Assembly (NCBI RefSeq): GCF_017410345.1
Contig: NZ_JAFQQZ010000044.1
Coordinates: 62,001-126,000 of the forward strand
Origin: Methanobrevibacter sp.
GTDB lineage: Archaea; Methanobacteriota; Methanobacteria; Methanobacteriales; Methanobacteriaceae
Length of the DNA stretch: 64,000 nucleotides
Direction of reading: 5' to 3'
In this document: positions 36,990 through 47,299 of the stretch, piece after piece
Position numbering within the stretch: position 1 is the first letter of the stretch
Layout: each line of letters starts with the position of its first letter
Translations under genes and position numbers: made by a program
The notes under the pieces: model-generated
Database searches by the model: none
Seen by the model: the letters and a program-made list of their open reading frames with translations, nothing else
What the model was told of the DNA's origin: nothing

Positions 36990-37730
36990 TTATTTCAGCC
37001 TCTCATCCCTCTTGTCGATATTGTCCAAAATCGCATCCATCAATGCATCCAGGTTGGCAAGGTATTCACCAAACCATCTTCGTCTCAACTTGGAGGCGAA
37101 GTATGCGATAGCACCTGCACCAATACCAATGACTGTTGTGTTGAATGCAATTGTAATCGCACTTGCAAGTGTGGTAACGTCACCGGTACCCAATGCCGCA
37201 AGCCCCGGACCCATAGGAATCAATGTACCCATCAATCCAAGGGTTGGACCGATTTTAGTCACGATATCTGTCTTGTTAAGATTCTGTGCGATCTTATCCT
37301 CTTCATTGTCTATCAATCTACGAGCAAGGGTTTCCCTTGACTTCTTACCAAGATGCTCACTGTCTGCAAGTTCTGACAAGATTCTCTTTTGGGACTTCTG
37401 AATATCCGCATTGTTCACAACATTCTTGATATCCTCAGCAGACTCTGCATCATAGATTGCGTAAATCATATCCTTGATTAAGCTAACAGGCACTTTCTTA
37501 CGGGAAAGGTGTTCTGATAATAGCTTTCCTAAAGTATATACGGCAAAGACTAAAAATGCTATCAAAAGTATGATTACAGGTATCTGCAATGCCTGTGTAA
37601 TGGCAGTCAGTGAACTGTCAAGTATTGGAAGTCCGGTTCCATTGGTATTTGAGAACATGGACAACAATCCGTTTGAACCTTGAAAGGCAGCCTCATCAGC
37701 ATAAATCAAAGCATTTCCAACATTAATCAT
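36990..37730 (-). CDS. MotA/TolQ/ExbB proton channel family protein
   Basis: A 246-residue membrane protein with three main helices. The C-terminal pair holds the family signature: TKIGPTLGLMGTLIPMGPGLAALGTGDVTTLASAITIAFNTTVIGIGAGAIAYF (residues about 165-220). In bacteria these channels use the ion gradient to power outer-membrane or flagellar work; archaea lack those systems, so the target here is unknown. GGTGATTTA precedes the ATG. It lies 62 bases after the end of a giant adhesin gene and before DUF2149 on the same strand. Confidence 0.88.
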   Translation of the reverse strand: MINVGNALIYADEAAFQGSNGLLSMFSNTNGTGLPILDSSLTAITQALQIPVIILLIAFLVFAVYTLGKLLSEHLSRKKVPVSLIKDMIYAIYDAESAEDIKNVVNNADIQKSQKRILSELADSEHLGKKSRETLARRLIDNEEDKIAQNLNKTDIVTKIGPTLGLMGTLIPMGPGLAALGTGDVTTLASAITIAFNTTVIGIGAGAIAYFASKLRRRWFGEYLANLDALMDAILDNIDKRDERLK

Positions 37731-37792
37731 TAAATCACCATAAAAATAAAGAATAAAATAATTAAAATGAATTAATTACTTATTCTAGAAAT

Positions 37793-40700
37793 CTATTTTA
37801 TTACAACTTTTCCGGTTTTTGTAACCGCCACATAAGTCTTGTCACCAGCGAATTTAACTGTAAGCTTATAGGTTTTCTTTTTGGATAATTTGACCTTTAC
37901 AGTCGCAACTCCTTTAGAATTGGTTTTTGCGGAGTATTTTTTACCATTAACTGTGAAAGTAATCTTTTTGGATTTTAAGACTTTTCCAGTCTGATCCTTT
38001 AAGGTTGCAGTCAGTTTCTTGTTTTTTGCAGCCTTCTTATAAGTCTTTTTAGGCACAGCCAATTTGGTTTTTGTCTTAGTCACCTTAACCTTTATGGACT
38101 TGGTGCTTGCTTTGTAATTGCTGTCACCTGCAAACTTAAGGCTTACAGTATAGGTCTTTACAGCAGTCAATTTCAATTTAATTGTTGCCACACCTTTGGA
38201 GTTGGTTGTACCGCTATAGGTTTTTCCATTTACGGTTGCTGTAATCTTCTTATTCTTAATTACATTTCCACTTCCATCCTTTAATGTTACCGCAATGGCT
38301 TTTGAACTTGTAGTAACTGTAAAAGTCTTGCCGGATGCGGTTAGACTTGTAGAGCCTTTAGTAATTGTAATCTTTCCAGATGCGGATGACGCAAAGTTAT
38401 AGGAATCACCTTCAAATTTAGCACTGATACTATAAGATTTAACTGCATTCAATGAAACCTTTAAGGTTGCAACACCCTTATCATTAGTTTTGGCAGTATA
38501 TGTTTTACCATTTACAGTTATTTTGATCTTGGCATTAGCAATGGCATTTCCGTATTCATCCTTGAGAGTTACAGAGATAATTTTGTTTAAGTTATCCACT
38601 TTATAGGATGAATTGGAGACAACTAAAGTGGAATTGGCTTTTCCTGTAAAGCTATTTCCTTCAATAGCATTGTTCTCACTTCCGCTATATGTCAAGATGT
38701 TATGACTGTGATTGGTAAAGATCCCAAAATTATTATTTAGGAAATTGGAGTCAATTGCTTTATATCCTAAAACAATGCCTACACCATGTAAAGGACCAAT
38801 AATTGTAACATTATTATCAGTGAAGTTGTTGTTTTTAGATCCTTCAGCTGTACTGTTCGGACTTGCTCCAATAATGCCTATGCCATAAATGATAGGGTCA
38901 TTGGAATGAAGAAGAATATCATTATTTGAAATGGTATTGTTAAATCCGCCATAATGGATAAATACCCCTGCAATGGAGTTATAGGATTCATTCAAATTAT
39001 AATTTGATGGCAAATCAGAGCTTACATCAATCTTATTGTTTGTTAAGTTAACATTAGAGGAATGGATTAATAAGACCCCATAGGTCCTGTATACTCCGGA
39101 TACCATATGGGAACCTGGTATAACCCCATCTAAAACATTACTTGAACCTGTTCCATCAAGGCAGATGACTGTTCCATTTGAATACTCTATTGTACCATTT
39201 GTGTAATAGGTTGTGCCATCAACACAGATAGAACCATCTGGATTGACGTCTCCCTCGCCATAGTTTATTATTGTGCCATCAGGACATCTAATGATGCCAT
39301 CTGCACAAACAATACTTCCATCAGCACATACAAATGCACCATCTGCACAAATTACAGTGCCATTAGTGCATAAGGTAGTTCCATCCGGACAAACAACAGA
39401 ACCATCCTGACAAACAGTAATTCCATCGGTACAGACAGAACCATCAGGACAGACAACAGTACCATCTGAAGTAAGCCTATAACCACCAGCAACAATACGA
39501 GTACCATCAGCAAGAAGAACAGTACCATCAAGACAATAGGTAACACCATCAGCACAGACAGAACCATCCGGACAAATCTCAGAATTGATAAATGTCCCAT
39601 CAGGACATCTGATAGTGCCATCAGTACAAACAATACTTCCATCAGCACAGATTCTTGCTCCATCAGCAAGGTTTACGGAACCGTCTGTACATAAGGTAGT
39701 TCCATCCGGACAAACTACAGAACCGTCCGCACAAATGGTAGTGCCATCAGTACAAACAATACTTCCATCCGGACAAACAGTTACTCCATCGGTACAGACA
39801 GAACCATCCGGACAGATTATTGTATTATTCGGAGTGATTTGATAACCGCCAGCAACAATACGAGTACCATCAGCAAGAAGAACAGTACCATCAAGACAAT
39901 AGGTAACACCATCTACACAAACTCCATCAGGACAGATTTGAGTGTTTTCAGAACTGACTACAGTACCATCGGCACAGATTAGAGACCCATCAGTGCAAAC
40001 TATTGATCCATCAACACAGATTGTAAATTGATTTGAACCGATTACATTACCATCAGGACATAGCAAAGAGCCATCGGCACAAATTGTGTATCCATCAGGA
40101 CATGTTATGGAACCATCCAAACAGGCATCCACACAAATGCTGAGATAACCATCCAAACAGCTTTTATTGTTTATGAGATAAGTATCACCGCTTCCAATTG
40201 TTTTTATAGTGTTTCCATCCATAAGAATATCTCTTGAATTGAATGAAAGTATTGCAGCAGTGAAATAGTTTCCTCTCGCCTGTAGCGTATTGTTGATAAT
40301 GCTGCAATTTGAAGCTTCTAAAAGATAGATGGCATATGCTGAAAAGGTATCATTTATTGATATATCACAATTTTTAATTGACACATTATTGACGCCATTA
40401 ACTTGAATGCCCCATAAACGGTCTTTCACATCATGATTCGGATTAAAAATCTTAATATCGGAAATTGATACATCATCAACATCTATTATGAAAGTTGTGT
40501 CAACAAAACTTGCATTAATGCCTAAAATTTTAACTTTTTCATTTATGTGTATCTTATTTTTAGATGAAAATTCACCTTTAAATATTAAATAATCATTTTC
40601 TTTTATAATATTTTCCAGATATCCAGTTGATGTGAAGTAAGTGTAGAAATTAGACTCCTCAATGAAATGTACCTCCCCATCATCTAATGCGATTGGTTCT

Positions 40701-42244
40701 GTACCTCCTATTAAAATATTAGAGATTAAAGTGATATTTTGAGATTCAGATGGAACATCAATAGATACAACACCTGAATTATATAATATGTTGTCATTTA
40801 TAATAATGTCATTCGGTATCTTGTCTCTTCCCAATTTTATTAATTTGATATTATTTTTATTATGTGAATCTATGATATTGTTTGAAACTGAAACATTACT
40901 GATATTTCCATAATAAGGATTAATGTAAATACCATAACCGGTAACATTGATATTATTGTCTGAAATATTGACATTGCCCTTTTCTATAAAAATTCCAATG
41001 CCTGTAACATTTGTTATATTGTTATTGGTAATATTAGACCCCTGACCCGCTTGAATAGCCGCTTTGGTTCCATTAAAAAATGAATTATAAATTAAATTGT
41101 CTTTAATTAAGCTATTAGGGCCAGAAATAATGGCATTATCAGCACCTTCTTCCACATCAGAATAGCTACTATATGTTCCATGGATATTATAAATCACATT
41201 TCCGATAATCTGATTGCTGGTTCCAGTAGTGGAAATTCCCCTATATGCATTGTAAACTGTATTATTTATAACATAATTGTAACTGCTCATCACTTGAATG
41301 GCATAAACAAATGAAGAAGGGAGAGGCCTAATTGAATAAACCGTATTATTCACAATGTAATTTGAATAGCTTTCCGCATCTCCCCCTGAACCCATAGAGG
41401 ATGTAGCACCATATCCTGTGAAATAAATACCATTTGAATCATTAGTTATAACCGTATTATCATAGATGTTACAAGAGCCTGCATTACGGAAAACCATCGC
41501 AGAGGGATGCCCCCAACCTTCTACATACCCAGTAGATCGAAGGGTATTATTGTAAATATTCATTCTATTAACCCTTTCGAATGTCATTGGGTGGGAACCT
41601 GTAGCTGAACTAAATAGGTCATTTTCCCTAAGAGTCATGTCATCAGCATCTGAAACAGAAATAAGAGGTTTATTAATAACCGAATTATTAATTTTCATAT
41701 TGGAAATGCTGGAACCGCTTGATCCATTTATAAAATTAAATGCACAATTAGTCAAATGGGCAGTGCTATCAGTACTGGTAACAATCAAAGGAATATTGAT
41801 AATGAATGTCTTATTGGTGAATTCCCCTGAAAAATCTAAAGTGTCTCCAGACTTTAATTTTCCGGAGATTATCTTCCCATTTGAACTGAAGTATTTGGAA
41901 TAGTCGCTTTCTCTAAATGTTATTGTAGATGCAAGAATATCCGTATCAGGACTAGCGCCAAGACTGCTTGTCACACCTACAGAATTTTCATAAGAATAAT
42001 CAATACTGCCTATACATTCACTATTGTCCTTTTCATCCTCTTCCACATTTTTAATAGCATATACAGTATTTTCATCACTTGCAACATTGGAATCATCAAT
42101 ATGATTAACAGCCATTCCATCATCTGCTAACTCAAGACTAGAATCATCCATATCATTATCCATATTAGCTGCACTGATATTTCCAATAGCTAATATCAAT
42201 AATGCCAACAATCCCAACATTGCAATAAATTTTTTAGAATTCAT
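37793..42244 (-). CDS. Giant adhesin-like protein with beta-helix, Cys-x-Asp-Gly repeats and Ig-like tail
   Basis: A 1483-residue secreted protein. A signal peptide (1-25) is followed by an acidic spacer, then right-handed parallel beta-helix (NosD/pectate-lyase-like) repeats (about 105-690) with Asn-rich turns such as SNNIID. Residues about 695-1036 are a run of CxDG(S/T)xx repeats with about 36 cysteines. More beta-helix follows (about 1045-1190). Three Ig-like repeats of about 95 residues end the protein, the last very Lys-rich (TVNGKKYSAKTNSKGVATVKV). No C-terminal membrane helix is present, so wall binding through the basic tail is likely. GGGGTG precedes the ATG. Confidence 0.85.
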   Translation of the reverse strand: MNSKKFIAMLGLLALLILAIGNISAANMDNDMDDSSLELADDGMAVNHIDDSNVASDENTVYAIKNVEEDEKDNSECIGSIDYSYENSVGVTSSLGASPDTDILASTITFRESDYSKYFSSNGKIISGKLKSGDTLDFSGEFTNKTFIINIPLIVTSTDSTAHLTNCAFNFINGSSGSSISNMKINNSVINKPLISVSDADDMTLRENDLFSSATGSHPMTFERVNRMNIYNNTLRSTGYVEGWGHPSAMVFRNAGSCNIYDNTVITNDSNGIYFTGYGATSSMGSGGDAESYSNYIVNNTVYSIRPLPSSFVYAIQVMSSYNYVINNTVYNAYRGISTTGTSNQIIGNVIYNIHGTYSSYSDVEEGADNAIISGPNSLIKDNLIYNSFFNGTKAAIQAGQGSNITNNNITNVTGIGIFIEKGNVNISDNNINVTGYGIYINPYYGNISNVSVSNNIIDSHNKNNIKLIKLGRDKIPNDIIINDNILYNSGVVSIDVPSESQNITLISNILIGGTEPIALDDGEVHFIEESNFYTYFTSTGYLENIIKENDYLIFKGEFSSKNKIHINEKVKILGINASFVDTTFIIDVDDVSISDIKIFNPNHDVKDRLWGIQVNGVNNVSIKNCDISINDTFSAYAIYLLEASNCSIINNTLQARGNYFTAAILSFNSRDILMDGNTIKTIGSGDTYLINNKSCLDGYLSICVDACLDGSITCPDGYTICADGSLLCPDGNVIGSNQFTICVDGSIVCTDGSLICADGTVVSSENTQICPDGVCVDGVTYCLDGTVLLADGTRIVAGGYQITPNNTIICPDGSVCTDGVTVCPDGSIVCTDGTTICADGSVVCPDGTTLCTDGSVNLADGARICADGSIVCTDGTIRCPDGTFINSEICPDGSVCADGVTYCLDGTVLLADGTRIVAGGYRLTSDGTVVCPDGSVCTDGITVCQDGSVVCPDGTTLCTNGTVICADGAFVCADGSIVCADGIIRCPDGTIINYGEGDVNPDGSICVDGTTYYTNGTIEYSNGTVICLDGTGSSNVLDGVIPGSHMVSGVYRTYGVLLIHSSNVNLTNNKIDVSSDLPSNYNLNESYNSIAGVFIHYGGFNNTISNNDILLHSNDPIIYGIGIIGASPNSTAEGSKNNNFTDNNVTIIGPLHGVGIVLGYKAIDSNFLNNNFGIFTNHSHNILTYSGSENNAIEGNSFTGKANSTLVVSNSSYKVDNLNKIISVTLKDEYGNAIANAKIKITVNGKTYTAKTNDKGVATLKVSLNAVKSYSISAKFEGDSYNFASSASGKITITKGSTSLTASGKTFTVTTSSKAIAVTLKDGSGNVIKNKKITATVNGKTYSGTTNSKGVATIKLKLTAVKTYTVSLKFAGDSNYKASTKSIKVKVTKTKTKLAVPKKTYKKAAKNKKLTATLKDQTGKVLKSKKITFTVNGKKYSAKTNSKGVATVKVKLSKKKTYKLTVKFAGDKTYVAVTKTGKVVIK
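39140..40162 (-). repeat. Heptad CxDG repeat region within the adhesin gene
   Basis: About 340 codons encode 7-residue units Cys-x-Asp-Gly-(Ser/Thr)-x-x (CPDGSIV, CTDGTTI, CADGSVV and similar), with some 5- or 6-residue units and some Leu-Ala-Asp-Gly or Thr-Asn-Gly variants. A 65-base stretch at 39486-39550 is repeated identically at 39849-39913, an offset of 363 bases (121 codons), so a block was duplicated recently. Confidence 0.9.
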
Positions 42245-42623
42245 GTTTTACACCCCGATTTATAAAATAAATCATTTAAGCATGCTAGATTAAAAAAATT
42301 AATTATTAAATTATGTTTACTTTTAATAAGAATTTATGAATAATTAAATCATATTTGATATAAAAATAAAATAAAATTTAACAAATATAAAATAAAATTT
42401 ATACATTTATATTTATTATATTATAATAATATAAATTTATCTAAAAAATTGTAATGAAAAAGAAAGGAAGGATTTTATCACTAAAATCAGGAAAAAAAAG
42501 AAATTAAAATTTAAAAAATATTAATTATAAAAAAAATAAGAAAATGAAACTTTAATATTAAAATATTAATTTTTGTCAGGTATTTCCTAATAAAAAATGA
42601 AGGAAAGAGGAAAAATATAAATT
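42245..42623. other. AT-rich spacer between adhesin genes
   Basis: 379 bases with no gene. It should carry the promoter of the leftward 1483-residue adhesin gene; TATA-like stretches occur near 42405-42435. No repeat or RNA is evident. Confidence 0.5.
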
Positions 42624-45600
42624 TTATTCCTCATCATCTTCGTCCCTTGCAGCCAAGAAACTGAAACAGAAAACCAATACTAGAATCAATGCCGCAACCG
42701 GTACAAAAATTCCTCCAGATATTGATTTGCTTGCAACTTCTTCAATTTCACTTGCAACCACATCAGATCCATCTCCTGCTTCACCGGAATCTCCAGCCCC
42801 ATCGTTTGCAGAGGATTGCGCATTTGCATTGAAGTTGGAATTCACATCACCAAATGCACTTGCACCATTGGATGGGGAATTACCTGAATTGCCAGAGATG
42901 CTTGAACTGCCATTGGTATGAATCGGTCTTCTAGGATTGACATTGCCACTATCTGAACCATGCCTTAATCCGGTATTTCCAGAAATATGATTCATGCCGG
43001 TATTGTCTGAAACAGCAGCATTTCCCTTGCCTTTTGATGAGGCTAACTCATTATTCAAAATAGAGTTTCCAACAGAACCATCGATAGTGATTGCATAATC
43101 TCCGTCACTAACAATAACATTATCTGCGATCAAATTGCCATTTGAACCTTTTTCAAGGAGAATGCCAGTATTAATCAGACTAACGGAATCTGGATGCTCA
43201 GGACCTTGTGCCGGATCATTAATACCATCACCAAAGGAATGGATGGTGTTGTTTGTAATGCTATTGCCTGATGAACCATAAAGCCCCACTTCACTGAAAC
43301 TTCCATTGGCATAAATATTGTTGTGGCCAATATCATTGCTCCAAGCGGAATAAAGTTCCATAGCATAAATTCCTGCACGACCAGATAAGTTCAAGGTATT
43401 GTTTTCAACTTGGGCGCCACCTGAAATTTCCAATGTCAGACCGTAGGTATAATTATTGGAATAAAGGTTGAATTGATTTTCCTCAACAACAGTGTCAATG
43501 GAGTTGTGTCTTAAAATCATACCCATTGCAAAATAATCCGCCTCTATTGTAATATTGTTCCTTGAGAAAATATTTTCACATGCATAAGTTACGGATTTGT
43601 CAGTGTCATCCCCAGATGAACCCATTCCATAAAGGAAAGGATCGTGTCCATGGACATACACATTGTTTTCACTGACATTGTTCCTATTGGAATCATAATA
43701 AATATAAAGACCGTAAAGAAGGTTTTCAGCTGGATTATATGGAACCTGGAATCCTTCAACAGTTGAAGTTACCTCAATGTCATTGTGAATGAATTGATTG
43801 TCACTTGAGAAATCAATGATGACCCCATAAGTGTTTGCCATTTCTGAAATACTGTGAACACCATCTATGCAAATGGTCTGGTAATATGAGTATAGCTTCC
43901 CTGTTCCAATGGCAAGGATGCTGTTGTTTTCTATTAGGCTTCCATAAGTCTCATAGGTTATCAGTCCCAATACCAAGTTATCTCCTTGACATCTGATGCT
44001 ATTGTTTGCAACTGTATCATAACGGGAGTCGCAAAGGTAAATCCCATAAGAGGTATTCTTATCCCAAACTGTGATATTGTTTCCACATATGATTTCATTA
44101 TCCGCTTCATAGACATAAATTCCCCAAAGGTTGCAATTGCTGTCAGTTGAACCATTGTTTATGATAGTCAAGTTCTGAACTTCACAATTTGATGAATAAA
44201 CAACAATGGTGGTGTCCTTAAGCACCGCACTGTCACCAATGATTTTCACTGCCTTATTTAAGATGATTTTGCCTTTTGGAGCAAAGTTTCCAAAGAGAAT
44301 CAGTGTGTCTCCATTCTGGACATTATCTCTTAAATAACCATTGGAATCAAAATACTCATCATAATTCTCATTGGTCACTTCATAATAATTGCCATCTCCG
44401 GAATGAGGGATATCACCACTTGGAATCGGATAAATAATCACTCTATCACCAATTATGTTATCTATGCATAAATAGGATTCATTTGAAGACTGGGCAATGT
44501 TTATTGCCACTTCATTGGAAGTATAGATTGTATTATTGCATGTAGAGATATTGTAAGGTCTTTTGGTTCTTGATTGGTAAATGGATAAGATGCCAATTCC
44601 TAAACCGGAACCTTGTGAAGCCCCTATTTCAGATAAGGAGTTTATAATGTTCTTGTAAACTTCACTATCTTGAGGGCTGCCTTTTAAAACAATGCCTGCA
44701 CCTGATAGGAAATCTATAGTGTTATTATAAACTTTTGAATTATGACCTCCTTCCACGTCACCAAGGATAATTCCGTTTCCACTGCTGTTTATTTGAATAT
44801 AGTTTCCATAGACATCACTGTTTGAACCTACAAGAATGCCTGCACCAATCAAATCTGCATTGTAAATGGAGTTATTGGCAATTAAAGTGTCATTACCTCC
44901 CCAAATACCATAATCTCCACCAATACCATTATTATCATCAAATCCGGTTATGTTATAGATTTTATTGCCAACTATATAATTATGAGGATAACTTGAATGG
45001 ATTCCCCTATACATGCGGATTATAGTGTTGTCAGCTACTGTGTTATAATTTCCAGTTAGGTAAACACCATAAGACCAGAATGAAGGAGTTTCTGAAGTGG
45101 CTCTAATAGTATTGTTTGCTATGATATTGTTATTGGAAATGGAAACGCCATAACAAAGGTATACTCCATAGGAATTTTCAACTGTGATGTCATTATGAAC
45201 AATTGAATTCCCATGTGCATCCCTTAAGCTGATACCTGAATGTTGCCAACTGCTGTTGTCTCCACTGTTTTCCTCATCCTGATCGGTCTCGGAGGAACTT
45301 GCACCGGTATTGACCGGAACGACCGTTTTAATAATGTTGTTTTCAACAAGACAATTGTAGGTAAACCCATCAAGGGAAATAGGATAGCCGTTATGCCCTG
45401 TAGTGAATATGTCATTGTTTAAAACCTTTATGCAAGTTGATCCGACTACCCAAACTGCAGATATGTCAGGAATATTTGATTCAATTTTCAAGTTGGAAAC
45501 AATTGCATCATAAGCAAAATTCTCATTGGATACATTATAGTAATATATTGGAGAATTCTTCAATATCGCATCGTTTTCTGTACTTGTAATTGTTAAAGGA

Positions 45601-46064
45601 ATATTTATTACAAATTTCTTATTAGAAAAATTACCAGACAAATTAATAGTGTCATTGGCCTTTACCAATGAATTTATCAAATTACCATTGGAATCAAAAT
45701 AACTAGAATAATTCTCTTCGGTAATTGTGTGAACTGTCTTTTCACCGGCACCGAGATTAGATTGAGACTCTTCACCAGAGATTTCTTCAATAGGATCATT
45801 TGAGTTGGATATGATGTTATCATCAATTGAATCATCCAAATCAGATAGTCTATTATCCACAATAGAATTGGATTCAAGATTATCTGATGATTCCAAAGCT
45901 TCATTAACGCTATCAACAGCATTTGAAACTGGACTGGATTCCAAACTTTCTGATAAATTGTTAATCAAATCATCTGAACTTGATGCGCTAACAGTGTTCA
46001 ATCCTAAAAGAAGAAAAATCAAAATAACGATTAAGCTTAATCCGATTATTCTTTTACTTCTCAT
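42624..46064 (-). CDS. Giant adhesin-like beta-helix protein with C-terminal membrane anchor
   Basis: A 1146-residue surface protein. After a signal peptide (1-28) and an acidic Ser/Asp region come two beta-helix modules, each opening with a cap sequence (NYSSYFDSNGNL and NYDEYFDSNGYL). A Gly/Ser/Asn-rich linker (about 1030-1110) leads to a membrane helix (FVPVAALILVLVFCFSFLA) and an acidic DEDDEE tail. Unlike the other three adhesins here it has no Ig-like tail and is membrane-anchored. It contains one CIDG motif (YYQTICIDGV) where the neighbouring adhesin has its long repeat. GGAGGTG sets the ATG at 46064. Confidence 0.85.
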   Translation of the reverse strand: MRSKRIIGLSLIVILIFLLLGLNTVSASSSDDLINNLSESLESSPVSNAVDSVNEALESSDNLESNSIVDNRLSDLDDSIDDNIISNSNDPIEEISGEESQSNLGAGEKTVHTITEENYSSYFDSNGNLINSLVKANDTINLSGNFSNKKFVINIPLTITSTENDAILKNSPIYYYNVSNENFAYDAIVSNLKIESNIPDISAVWVVGSTCIKVLNNDIFTTGHNGYPISLDGFTYNCLVENNIIKTVVPVNTGASSSETDQDEENSGDNSSWQHSGISLRDAHGNSIVHNDITVENSYGVYLCYGVSISNNNIIANNTIRATSETPSFWSYGVYLTGNYNTVADNTIIRMYRGIHSSYPHNYIVGNKIYNITGFDDNNGIGGDYGIWGGNDTLIANNSIYNADLIGAGILVGSNSDVYGNYIQINSSGNGIILGDVEGGHNSKVYNNTIDFLSGAGIVLKGSPQDSEVYKNIINSLSEIGASQGSGLGIGILSIYQSRTKRPYNISTCNNTIYTSNEVAINIAQSSNESYLCIDNIIGDRVIIYPIPSGDIPHSGDGNYYEVTNENYDEYFDSNGYLRDNVQNGDTLILFGNFAPKGKIILNKAVKIIGDSAVLKDTTIVVYSSNCEVQNLTIINNGSTDSNCNLWGIYVYEADNEIICGNNITVWDKNTSYGIYLCDSRYDTVANNSIRCQGDNLVLGLITYETYGSLIENNSILAIGTGKLYSYYQTICIDGVHSISEMANTYGVIIDFSSDNQFIHNDIEVTSTVEGFQVPYNPAENLLYGLYIYYDSNRNNVSENNVYVHGHDPFLYGMGSSGDDTDKSVTYACENIFSRNNITIEADYFAMGMILRHNSIDTVVEENQFNLYSNNYTYGLTLEISGGAQVENNTLNLSGRAGIYAMELYSAWSNDIGHNNIYANGSFSEVGLYGSSGNSITNNTIHSFGDGINDPAQGPEHPDSVSLINTGILLEKGSNGNLIADNVIVSDGDYAITIDGSVGNSILNNELASSKGKGNAAVSDNTGMNHISGNTGLRHGSDSGNVNPRRPIHTNGSSSISGNSGNSPSNGASAFGDVNSNFNANAQSSANDGAGDSGEAGDGSDVVASEIEEVASKSISGGIFVPVAALILVLVFCFSFLAARDEDDEE

Positions 46065-46407
46065 CAAACACCTCCAGTAATTTTCTTAATTTCAACAACT
46101 AATTTCCATAAACTAAAACCTGAAAATTCAAGAATTTGCTTTATTAAATCTTAAGTCAATTAAAGAAATCTTAAAGTAAGTTAAAGTTTATTTTTTTAAA
46201 ATATTTTATAATTAAAGTTTCTTTATAAAATATAAAATATAATTGATACATTATTAATTTATAATTCTTAATATTAATAAATATTTCTTATTTAATAATG
46301 ATAATGTAAAAAAATAAGAGAAAAAATAAGCCAAATCCCCATTTAAAAAAAGGAAAAGTGAAAAAATAGCAAAATATAACATTGTTATATGACTGTTCCA
46401 TAAAAAA
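46065..46407. other. AT-rich spacer upstream of the anchored adhesin
   Basis: 343 bases without a gene between the adhesin start and the initiator tRNA (both leftward). It is very AT-rich, with several TATA-like stretches (for example near 46215 and 46245) that could serve the adhesin. Nothing else is seen. Confidence 0.5.
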
Positions 46408-46482
<75 letters not shown>

Positions 46483-46709
46483 AAACGAATAAACAATGAT
46501 AAATTCCTTTTAACATTATAATATTAAGCACCATCATATATAAATATTTGCATAAAAAGAGACTGTGAATTCCTTTCATTTAGAAATGAAAAAACAAGTA
46601 ATAACTAATTTAATAGAAAAAACAAACTAAAGCAAGTAATAAAAATAGAAAAAACAAGTAAAAAAGCCATTTTAAAAAAATAAAAAATAAAAAGAGAAAA
46701 GAATAAAAA

Positions 46710-47228
46710 TTATTCTTTTTCAGCTTCCACTACAGCTTCTTCAGCCTCTTCCAAATCCTTTTCAGCCTCTTCTAAAGCTTTGAGACGTTTGTCAAGATCT
46801 TCGATTTTGGCATCAGTTGCATTGGTGAATTCGCTGAATCTTTTCTCTAATGCTTCAATGCTTTCAAAAGCATTATCATATCTTTCTTCTAAAGAGGATA
46901 AATCATCAGTAGTCACCAAGGACCAGTTTTCAATCAGTTCCTCACTTCTTTCATCCAAGAAGGAATCCAATCTTCTTGAAAATGCATCTGTAGTGTTGGC
47001 ATAGGACTTGTCAATATCCTTAAAGGTGTACTTTATCTTGTCACCCATGGATTTCTTTTCCTGAATATCCTCATCGACAAGAGAATTAATATTGTTTTCC
47101 TTAGGTGAAAACTTAAGTATTTCCTTAATATCAATATTGCCGTCATTTGCTGTTTTAATGTAATAATACACTAAAAACACTATAGCAGCGACTAAGATAA
47201 TGATGGCAATCAATTCAATAATATCCAT
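46710..47228 (-). CDS. Membrane-anchored coiled-coil protein, 172 residues, unknown
   Basis: One N-terminal membrane helix (about 4-24) is followed by a mostly helical, charged cytoplasmic or surface region. The last 60 residues form a clear coiled coil (DAKIEDLDKRLKALEEAEKDLEEAEEAVVEAEKE). GAGGTC precedes the ATG. It is 71 bases after a similar small gene on the same strand, so the two probably form a unit. I do not recognise a family; a scaffold or spacer role near the envelope is only a guess. Confidence 0.75.
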   Translation of the reverse strand: MDIIELIAIIILVAAIVFLVYYYIKTANDGNIDIKEILKFSPKENNINSLVDEDIQEKKSMGDKIKYTFKDIDKSYANTTDAFSRRLDSFLDERSEELIENWSLVTTDDLSSLEERYDNAFESIEALEKRFSEFTNATDAKIEDLDKRLKALEEAEKDLEEAEEAVVEAEKE

Positions 47229-47299
47229 AATAAGACCTCATTATAAATAATATTCATTTATCCAAGCTTAATATTAAATTAAAATATAATAAATATTAA

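Noticed and set aside
39352-39669. Met/Leu/Val-rich minus-strand frame in the CxDG region
   Set aside because: A shifted reading of the heptad repeat DNA; repetition alone keeps it open.
39140-40162. Could the CxDG repeat be a CRISPR array or minisatellite without coding role?
   Set aside because: The units stay in frame, change mainly at synonymous or allowed positions, and lie inside one long open frame with conserved flanks.
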